From positions 1 to 32,833 of the forward strand of contig JAITVG010000272.1 in the NCBI GenBank assembly GCA_031285925.1: DNA of 32,833 nucleotides. Reading direction: 5' to 3'. The notes beneath the pieces are model-generated. The model searched no databases. It saw only the letters and a list, made by a program, of their open reading frames with translations, and was not told where the DNA came from. Every line of letters starts with the position of its first letter. The first letter of the stretch is position 1. A program made the position numbers and the translations under genes. The stretch is from Tannerellaceae bacterium (GTDB taxonomy: Bacteria > Bacteroidota > Bacteroidia > Bacteroidales > Tannerellaceae). Shown piece after piece: positions 25,979 to 32,833 of the stretch.

Positions 25979-26446
25979 ATGGGAAAATTTAACAAAACAG
26001 GCGGCCGTGAGATGCCCGAATTGAATACATCGTCATTACCTGACTTGGTGTTTGCTTTCCTGTTCTTTATCATGATGGTAACTACCATGCGTGAGGTAAC
26101 GCTGAAAGTTGTTTTCAGAGCTCCTCAGGCAACGGAACTTCAGAAACTGGAAAAGAAATCATTGGTTACATTTATCTATGTGGGAGAACCGATGCAGGAA
26201 TTTCAGGCACAGATGGGTACTTCAACCCGTCTTCAATTAAATGATCAATTTGCTGAAGTTTCCGAGATACAGGATTACATCGCCCAGGAAAAATCGAGTA
26301 TGAAAGAAGAAGACGCTCCGTATATGACAGTATCCATTAAAGCCGACAGGCAAACTACTATGGGTATAATTACTGACGTAAAACAAGCGCTTCGTGAAGC
26401 TTACGCATTAAAAATCAGCTATTCGGCTCAACCAAGAATCAATTAG
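25979..26446 (+). CDS. exbD: ExbD/TolR-family biopolymer transport protein (copy 2)
   Basis: 155 aa; 'NTSSLPDLVFAFLFFIMMVTTMREV' TM with Asp, 2 nt after copy 1. Confidence 0.9.
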   Translation: MGKFNKTGGREMPELNTSSLPDLVFAFLFFIMMVTTMREVTLKVVFRAPQATELQKLEKKSLVTFIYVGEPMQEFQAQMGTSTRLQLNDQFAEVSEIQDYIAQEKSSMKEEDAPYMTVSIKADRQTTMGIITDVKQALREAYALKISYSAQPRIN

Positions 26447-26465
26447 TTGTTTTAAGCACAATAAC

Positions 26466-26502
26466 AAAAAGAGGGGATGCCGAACGGTATTCCCCTTTTT
26501 TT
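26466..26502. terminator. Probable bidirectional terminator between convergent exbD and tolC-like genes
   Basis: aaaaagaggggatgccgaacggtattccccttttttt: gggga/tcccc stem flanked by A-run and T-run. Confidence 0.75.
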
Positions 26503-26510
26503 GTGTATAC

Positions 26511-27854
26511 TTAATTATTCGCATCTTCCGGGTCGGAAGTGAAGTAAGAGAGGATTTGCCCGCTCAATTGAAGAAGTGATATTTCACAAAGTTTTGTATT
26601 GTATTCAGCTATCGAACGCCTTTCTTCTGCATCAAGCAACTGATTTTGAGCTTCCCGCAGTTCAATACCCGACAATTCCCTTAGCCGGTAGCGGTCTATA
26701 GCCACGTTGTAATATTCCTGGGCGACAACTACGTTTTCCTTTTCCAAAGCCCACAGGCCAAGATTATTCTTATAAGCCATCCAAAGTGTGCTCAGGTCTG
26801 CCCGCAGGGACAATTCCAATTCCTGCGCCTGCAAGTTTCTGTTTTCGATTTCCAGGCGGGCATTCCGCTGTTCACGACGACGGCTAAATCCGTCGAAAAG
26901 GTTAAAACCGACAGTTACTCCGTAGTTCAATCCCAACCTTTTTTGCAGTTCGGTCGTGCCGGATTCATACAGGTTTGCCGTGTAGCCATAGCCGGCATTT
27001 AAGCGGACATAAGGGTAATTACGACTTTTCGCTTTTTTGTAATCCAGTTCGGAGAGCGTTCTGTTCTTTTGTGCGATCAACAAAGACGAGTTGGCCGCAA
27101 GTGTATTTTTCCAAATATCGACTTCATCGAGGAATGAGTTGGGAGAAATCGCCGAGTCGCGCACATGGATTTCTTCTTCCACATTATCCAAAGCCATCAA
27201 TTCGTTCAGGCTGATGCGGGTACGATGTACGGTTTCCAGTTGATTGAGCACATTCGAACTGTCCGCATTGAAGTCTACCTGCGCCTGCTGAAGGTCAAGA
27301 CGCGACATCGCCCCGATGAAATAACTCTGTTCCACAATACGCACACGCTCCCTGGACAGTTCCAGTGAAGCGCGAAGATTCCTAAGGCGGATATTCTGGC
27401 GGATCATATTAAAATACTCCGCCGACAATTGGGCGACAAAATCCTCAATAGTCATCCGGGTGTTTAATTCTCCCATCCGTTCCAACTCTTTCAGGCTCTC
27501 ATAAGTTGCCTGTATGCCGAAGCCGTCAAAGACAGTCCAGTTCATGTCCACTCCGATATTGGCCGTTTCGGAATTTACGGCGGACAGTTTTTCCGTACCT
27601 CCTTCACGCAAGTTGTTTTCCGTGTCGTAAACAGTGCCGCTGAAACCTCCGTTTAAATCGAATGTAGGCAAATAACCCGCATTGCCCGGTATGGCATTGT
27701 TTTCACTTATTTTTTGTTCATTCCTGATGATCCGGATGGAATAGTTGCGTTCCAGTCCTTTTTCTATACAGTCTTTCAAACTGAAGACCTCTTGAGCGTT
27801 CAGGGAAAAAGAGGTTAATCCGATCACAGAGAGGAGATATATTCTTTCTTTCAT
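26511..27854 (-). CDS. TolC-family outer-membrane efflux protein
   Basis: Supplied ORF begins at 27881; likely start MKERIYLLSVIGLTSFSLNAQ at 27854, one base after the RND stop. OEP pattern 'SLKDCIEKGLERNYSIRI', duplicated helical domains. Confidence 0.92.
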   Translation of the reverse strand: MKERIYLLSVIGLTSFSLNAQEVFSLKDCIEKGLERNYSIRIIRNEQKISENNAIPGNAGYLPTFDLNGGFSGTVYDTENNLREGGTEKLSAVNSETANIGVDMNWTVFDGFGIQATYESLKELERMGELNTRMTIEDFVAQLSAEYFNMIRQNIRLRNLRASLELSRERVRIVEQSYFIGAMSRLDLQQAQVDFNADSSNVLNQLETVHRTRISLNELMALDNVEEEIHVRDSAISPNSFLDEVDIWKNTLAANSSLLIAQKNRTLSELDYKKAKSRNYPYVRLNAGYGYTANLYESGTTELQKRLGLNYGVTVGFNLFDGFSRRREQRNARLEIENRNLQAQELELSLRADLSTLWMAYKNNLGLWALEKENVVVAQEYYNVAIDRYRLRELSGIELREAQNQLLDAEERRSIAEYNTKLCEISLLQLSGQILSYFTSDPEDANN

Positions 27855-27855
27855 A

Positions 27856-30800
27856 TTATACATTATTCTCTTTCGATTCAATTAAATCAGCAGGTGAAGC
27901 AAGCTGTTCTCTTTTGCTTCTGTCGGTTGAAATATAGGAATACATGGCAGGCACGATAAAAAGAGTAAGGAACGTGGAAACGAGCATCCCTCCTACTACT
28001 GCAGTACCCATCGCTATACGCTGGTTAGCCCCTTCGGCCGAAGCAAAAACGAGCGGAATAAGCCCCAGTATCGTAGAAGTGCTGGTCATTAGGATCGGGC
28101 GCAGACGCTGGAGCGAAGCCATACGGATCGCTTTCGAAAGCGACAGTCCGGCCTCCTGCCTCTGATTGGCAAACTCTACAATCAATATCCCGTTTTTAGC
28201 CACCAATCCGATCAACATAATGATACCGATCTGACTGAAAATATTCATTGTAATGTCTGCCATGTGCATAAATAGCAAGGCTCCTGCGATTGCCAGCGGA
28301 ACTGTAAACATAACGATCAGCGGATCCTTAAAACTTTCGAACTGGGCGGCCAGCACAAGGTAGATCATCACTAATGCCAAGACAAGAGCGAACATCAAAC
28401 TGTCGGAACTTTCGCGAAACTCTTTCGATTCACCCGATAAGGCAGTACGGAAAGTGTCGTCGAGCACTTCTTCGGCAATCCTGTCCATCTCATTCAATCC
28501 ATCCCCCAAAGTATATCCTCTGTTCAAACCACTGGATACCGTGGCGGCAATAAACCGGTTATAGCGATAAAGCTGTGGCGGAGCTACCTCTTCCCGAAGG
28601 GTAACCAGATTGTCGAGCTGGATCATAGCGCCGGATTCACTTCGCACATAGATCGACTTCAGGTTTAGCGGAGTGTTTCTCTGCTGCCTGTTAATTTCTC
28701 CCAATATTTGATATTGTTTTCCGTTCAAATAGAAATAACCCATACGCTGGCCGCTCAACGCATATTGCAGCGTTTGGGCAATATTGCGCGTACTTACTCC
28801 AAGAAGCGAAGCCTTATCACGGTCGATTTCAATGCGGGTTTCCGGCTTGGTGAACTTCAAATTCACATCGGCCATCTGGAAAACAGGACTTTCGTTCACT
28901 TTTTGCATAAACTCAGGAAGGAACTCACGCAGTCTTTCAATATCATTCGCCTGCAATACATACTGCACAGGCATACCTGCACGACGGCCGCCAAAGGTGG
29001 ACTGTTGCTGAACGAAAGCACGCGCCTGCGTTTCCTTACTGACAGCCTCCGAAAGCACTTCGGCTATTTCCATCTGTGAGCGTTCACGCTCCCGAATATC
29101 CGGCAGGAATACATTCATAAACCCGGCGCTTCCAAACGAACGTGTCATAACAGACTGCCGTTCGGGCACCAGCGAATCGGAAACAAATTCAATCCGGTCG
29201 GAAAAATCGCGGATAAACTCGAAAGTCGTGCCTTCCGGGCCACGCATATTGACTGTCAGTATCGAGCGGTCTTCCAGCGGAGCAAGTTCCGACGGTATAT
29301 TGTTCCATAAATACCCAATCGCCCCTGCCAGTACAACCACCACGCAGATTGCCATCCATCTCCGGTTCAGGAAGAAGTTGAGTCCTGTTTCATAGATATG
29401 ATTGAGCCACACGAAGAACGGTTCGGTCTTGCGGTAGAACCAGTTTTGCTGTTCTCTTTTCTTCAACAGTTTGGTTGCCAGCATCGGAGTAAAGGTTAGA
29501 GCCACAAAAGCAGAAATGGCCACCGACCCGGCGATCACGATACTGAATTCGTTAAACAACCGGCCGGTCATTCCCTCCATAAAGACGATAGGTATAAACA
29601 CGGCGATAAGCGTGATCGTGGTAGATATTACCGCGAAGAATATTTCTATCGCTCCTTCTATACCCGCCTCTTTGGGATTCATTCCGTTCTCGATGCGGAC
29701 ATAGATGTTTTCCGTAACCACAATCGCGTCGTCCACCACCAGACCGACCGATAGCACAACGGCCAGCAGAGAAAGTACATTTATGGAGAATCCGGCAATA
29801 TACATCACAAAGAATGCACCGACAAGTGAAACCGGAATAACCATTATCGGAACCAGCGTTACGCGCCAGTCGCGCAGGAAGAGGAAGATTATAAGCACCA
29901 CCAGCAGGAAAGCCACATAAATCGTTTCCTCAACCTCGGCAATGGAAGCGCGGATAAAACGGGTATTGTCGTATACCATTTCGATTTCCACATCTTCCGG
30001 CAAATCTTTCCGGAGTTGTTCGATACGCTTATAGGCTTCGTCGGCAATTTCGATATGATTGGCTCCCGGTTGAGGGATAATAATGTCGATAACCATCGGT
30101 TCGCCGTTCCTTTTGAGAACGCTCCGCAGGTCTTCGGGTGCAAGTTCAGCCCGGCCTACATCCTGAAAACGGACAATACGTCCCTTGTTTTCCTTGATGA
30201 TCAGGTTGTTAAATTCCTGTGCGGTAGTCATCAATCCCATCGTACGGATGGAGAGGTCTACCGTATTCCCTTCGATACTGCCCGAAGGAAGTTCCACGTT
30301 CTCGGCCGTAACCGCGTCGAGCACATCTATCGGAGTAACTCCATATCCTCCCATCTTGGTCGGATCGAGCCACAGACGCATGGAATAGCGCTTTTGTCCC
30401 CATATTTCCACTCCGCTCACATTCGGGATAGTCTGCAAACGCTCTTTTACGATAATTTCCGCGAGTTCACTCAGTTCCATCAACGAGCGTGTTTGGCTGC
30501 GAATACCGATCTGCATGATCGGTGTGGCGTCGGCGTCGGCTTTGGATACGGTCGGCGGGTCGCAGTCGCGCGGCAGGTAACGCTGGGCGCGGGATACTTT
30601 GTCGCGCACATCATTGGCAGCCGTTTCCAGATCGACCGAAAGTTCAAATTCAACCGTGATGCGGCTGTTTCCTACACTACTGCTACTGGTCAGGGATCGG
30701 ATACCCGGAATACCATTGACGTTCTGTTCCAGCGGTTCGGTAATCTGATTCATGATCACTTCCGCATTCGCTCCCGGATAGGTAGTGGTTACCGTAATGA

Positions 30801-30933
30801 TAGGCCGGTCTACGCTGGGAAATTCCCGTACTCCCAACGACTGGTATCCTATAAAGCCGAACAAAAGGATAACGATCACCATTACGGTGGAAAGAACGGG
30901 ACGTTTTATGCTAAGTTCTGAAATATTGGCCAT
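27856..30933 (-). CDS. RND-family efflux permease (AcrB/HAE1-like)
   Basis: 1025 aa; 'SIKRPVLSTVMVIVILLFGFIGYQSLGVREFPSVDRPIITVTTTYPGA', 'GLVVDDAIVVTENI', 'MIYLVLAAQFESFKDPLIVM'. Confidence 0.96.
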   Translation of the reverse strand: MANISELSIKRPVLSTVMVIVILLFGFIGYQSLGVREFPSVDRPIITVTTTYPGANAEVIMNQITEPLEQNVNGIPGIRSLTSSSSVGNSRITVEFELSVDLETAANDVRDKVSRAQRYLPRDCDPPTVSKADADATPIMQIGIRSQTRSLMELSELAEIIVKERLQTIPNVSGVEIWGQKRYSMRLWLDPTKMGGYGVTPIDVLDAVTAENVELPSGSIEGNTVDLSIRTMGLMTTAQEFNNLIIKENKGRIVRFQDVGRAELAPEDLRSVLKRNGEPMVIDIIIPQPGANHIEIADEAYKRIEQLRKDLPEDVEIEMVYDNTRFIRASIAEVEETIYVAFLLVVLIIFLFLRDWRVTLVPIMVIPVSLVGAFFVMYIAGFSINVLSLLAVVLSVGLVVDDAIVVTENIYVRIENGMNPKEAGIEGAIEIFFAVISTTITLIAVFIPIVFMEGMTGRLFNEFSIVIAGSVAISAFVALTFTPMLATKLLKKREQQNWFYRKTEPFFVWLNHIYETGLNFFLNRRWMAICVVVVLAGAIGYLWNNIPSELAPLEDRSILTVNMRGPEGTTFEFIRDFSDRIEFVSDSLVPERQSVMTRSFGSAGFMNVFLPDIRERERSQMEIAEVLSEAVSKETQARAFVQQQSTFGGRRAGMPVQYVLQANDIERLREFLPEFMQKVNESPVFQMADVNLKFTKPETRIEIDRDKASLLGVSTRNIAQTLQYALSGQRMGYFYLNGKQYQILGEINRQQRNTPLNLKSIYVRSESGAMIQLDNLVTLREEVAPPQLYRYNRFIAATVSSGLNRGYTLGDGLNEMDRIAEEVLDDTFRTALSGESKEFRESSDSLMFALVLALVMIYLVLAAQFESFKDPLIVMFTVPLAIAGALLFMHMADITMNIFSQIGIIMLIGLVAKNGILIVEFANQRQEAGLSLSKAIRMASLQRLRPILMTSTSTILGLIPLVFASAEGANQRIAMGTAVVGGMLVSTFLTLFIVPAMYSYISTDRSKREQLASPADLIESKENNV

Positions 30934-30942
30934 AAGGATCGA

Positions 30943-32082
30943 TTAGTTGATATTATCAATGGAAACTTTCATCCCGGTTCGAAGCTGCATCACGCCGGTA
31001 GTGATCAGCGTATCCCCCACACTAAGCCCTTCCAGTATCTGAACCCTTTCCGGCGTTCGCATTCCGAGAAGCACTTCCACCGGGTGGGCTATTCCGTTTT
31101 CATACCTGTATACCAGGTTTTTCCCCATCTCCGGGATAACCGCTTCACTTGGAATAGCCAAAGCCTCTTTGATCTCATCGCGCGCTACTTCAATAGACAC
31201 ATAGCGACCCGGGACAATATGTTCGTTCGGATTGGGATAATAAGCGCGCGCCGTCAGGGTCATAGTTTCCTGTTCCACCTTGCTTTCCAGCGCGTATACG
31301 GTTGCCTGATAAGAGAGATTCATTCCTTCGGAATCCATCAGGCTGAAGGTGATCCGGGTGCCGTTGCGCATGTCGAAACTATATTTTTCGGGAACGGAAA
31401 ACTCGATCTTCAGCGGAGTAATCTTGGTCAGCTTCACGATCATGGTCGTCGTGGTGACGTAAGCCCCTTCGCTAACCGTACGCAAGCCGATGATTCCGTC
31501 AAAGGGAGCACGCAATTCGGTTTGGGCGATGTTGGCTTTTACCAGATCGATGTCGGCCATCAACTTTTCATATTCGGTGGTCACCTGCTCGTAAGCTTCC
31601 TGGCTGACTGCATCACGCTCCAAAAGCGCATGTTGGCGATACACCCGGTCGCGCGCCAGCGGAATTTGCGCTTCGAGTTTCTTCAATTGCGCCTGTAAAG
31701 GTTTATCGTTGATTTTCGCCAGCAGATCGCCTTCCTTTACATGAGTACCTTCCGTAAAGTAGATAGCCACGACCTTGCCCGACGATTCAAAGGAAAGGTC
31801 TACCTCTTCATCCGGAATTGTGGTGCCCAACACGATCCCCTTATCCGTTAGTGTTTGATATTTTAATACTTCCGCATTGATGTTCAACACTTGATTTATT
31901 GCCGCCACATTGGTTGGAGTGGGAGATTCATCCTGTTCCGGTGTCATAAACTTGCTTTTCAGTTTAGGAAAAGCGATTATACCGATTATCACTAAAACGA
32001 TAATCACCATCAATCCCCATCGTACTTGTTTTGTCATCTTATTTCCGGTTTTTACTTGTATTTCGAAGCTCATGTTTAACAC
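30943..32082 (-). CDS. Periplasmic adaptor (membrane-fusion protein, HlyD/AcrA-like) of the RND pump
   Basis: 'VVAIYFTEGTHVKEGDLLAKINDKPLQAQLKKLEAQI', 'ELRAPFDGIIGLRTVSEGAYV'. Start could be 32082 or the internal Met at 32037 (MTKQVRWGL). Confidence 0.93.
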   Translation of the reverse strand: MLNMSFEIQVKTGNKMTKQVRWGLMVIIVLVIIGIIAFPKLKSKFMTPEQDESPTPTNVAAINQVLNINAEVLKYQTLTDKGIVLGTTIPDEEVDLSFESSGKVVAIYFTEGTHVKEGDLLAKINDKPLQAQLKKLEAQIPLARDRVYRQHALLERDAVSQEAYEQVTTEYEKLMADIDLVKANIAQTELRAPFDGIIGLRTVSEGAYVTTTTMIVKLTKITPLKIEFSVPEKYSFDMRNGTRITFSLMDSEGMNLSYQATVYALESKVEQETMTLTARAYYPNPNEHIVPGRYVSIEVARDEIKEALAIPSEAVIPEMGKNLVYRYENGIAHPVEVLLGMRTPERVQILEGLSVGDTLITTGVMQLRTGMKVSIDNIN

Positions 32083-32276
32083 AATACAGGAAACGATCAG
32101 ACTATTTTAATGCAAAAAAGTTTAATCCTCGTTCCATCGTATTAGGCAAATATAAGGAATTCAGGCCTAACCCGGTCGGTTATTTAGACAATTTAACAAA
32201 AAATATTGCGCCGACAGGAGTTTTTTTTTCTCCCTTCGGGGGATGCAAGGAAACGGATTATGTGCTTTCCAAAAAT

Positions 32277-32393
32277 CATCTAATTGCCTTTGGAAAGTCA
32301 TCTAAACGGTTTTAAAAATCATCTAAATGGTTTCGGAAAACCATCTAAATAAATTTCGGGAAAGCATCTAAATGGTTTTCGTAAAACCATCAC
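32277..32393. repeat. Degenerate short tandem array, about 22-nt period (consensus catctaaatggttttcggaaaa)
   Basis: 'catcta' recurs at 32277, 32299, 32320, 32342, 32365 and degenerate 'catcac' at 32388 (spacing 22, 21, 22, 23, 23). Confidence 0.85.
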
Positions 32394-32405
32394 ACCTCTC
32401 CCAAA

Positions 32406-32480
32406 CCCTCCCCACAAGGGAGGGCTTAGATACCTAAGAGGGGATTTCTTTCACCCTTCTCTTGAGAGGGGACGGGGGAC
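32406..32480. repeat. Cluster of short hairpins / REP-like intergenic sequence
   Basis: ccctccc-cacaa-gggaggg (32406-32424), cttag-atac-ctaag (32425-32438), and a cccttctc/gagagggg stem immediately downstream. Confidence 0.6.
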
Positions 32481-32571
32481 AGGTGACGGCAAAAGACAGG
32501 CTTGCGGCCACTCGCTACGCTCGCTTCAGGAGATGTGTATAGAGAGTTGCTTTGTTTTATGGGAAAGATGA

Positions 32572-32833
32572 TCAATGATTGATAATAATCTTATGCGATT
32601 CCGGTTTTGCACCGTTTCCGGCATCTATCAACAGATAATAAATTCCGTTAGGCAATCCCGACACATCGAGCCGCACTTCCCCGCCTTGCCGGGAAACAGC
32701 CTGCTTCACAACTGCTCCGCCTGCGTTATACAGGTAAACCGTATAATTGTTGGTCGCTGCTCCGCTTGAAGGCAAAAGAGGTGATAATTGCGAAACCGAC
32801 GTATCCGGGGTTACCGTCAATTCATTGGATGCG
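32572..32833 (-). CDS. C-terminal part of a secreted protein with a T9SS (Por secretion) type A sorting domain; 5' end outside window
   Basis: 'VYLYNAGGAVVKQAVSRQGGEVRLDVSGLPNGIYYLLIDAGNGAKPESHKIIINH*'. Frame stays open to the window end. Confidence 0.82.
   Translation of the reverse strand, partial: ASNELTVTPDTSVSQLSPLLPSSGAATNNYTVYLYNAGGAVVKQAVSRQGGEVRLDVSGLPNGIYYLLIDAGNGAKPESHKIIINH

Noticed and set aside
30016-30921. 301-aa plus-strand ORF opposite the RND permease
   Set aside because: Antisense shadow of a clear RND permease; no domain motifs.
32277-32393. Possible CRISPR array
   Set aside because: Units of about 22 nt are contiguous and degenerate throughout, with no repeat/spacer alternation.
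32531-32546. 'agatgtgtatagagag' resembles part of the Nextera transposase adapter (AGATGTGTATAAGAGACAG)
   Set aside because: Only 11 contiguous bases match before divergence, so chance is plausible. Worth a read-level check for a chimeric assembly junction but not claimed.
1-32833. tRNA, rRNA, insertion sequences, integrases or prophage genes
   Set aside because: None recognised by eye in either strand; the Hsp70 operon therefore shows no direct mobile-element context within this window.

Overview
The window looks like a chromosomal segment from a Bacteroidota (Bacteroidales-like) genome. Supporting signs are a SusC/SusD pair, TAnnTTTG-type -7 promoter boxes, and a T9SS C-terminal sorting-domain fragment. 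Left to right it contains: a partial CDS tail; mfd; a long-chain acyl-CoA synthetase; a tight five-gene minus-strand operon (5805-13050); a repeat-rich divergent intergenic region; a small polysaccharide-utilisation locus (clan-D alpha-galactosidase-like GH, SusC, SusD, GH97) ending in a strong terminator; a eukaryotic-type hexokinase; an ExbB / 4-TM protein / ExbD / ExbD operon; a convergent MFP-RND-TolC efflux operon; a repeat-rich spacer; and a partial T9SS-sorted protein. The main candidate for an undescribed system is the five-gene operon. It encodes a tail-anchored protein with a J-domain-like N-terminus lacking HPD, a membrane-anchored coiled-coil protein whose C-terminus resembles GrpE, an atypical Hsp70, a protein kinase-like/AAA+ ATPase fusion with a substituted catalytic loop (HNE instead of HRD), and a TerB-like protein. 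Together these could form a membrane-tethered chaperone/unfoldase module with a (pseudo)kinase and a TerB-like partner. All assignments come from reading the sequence and motif memory; no database search was run.
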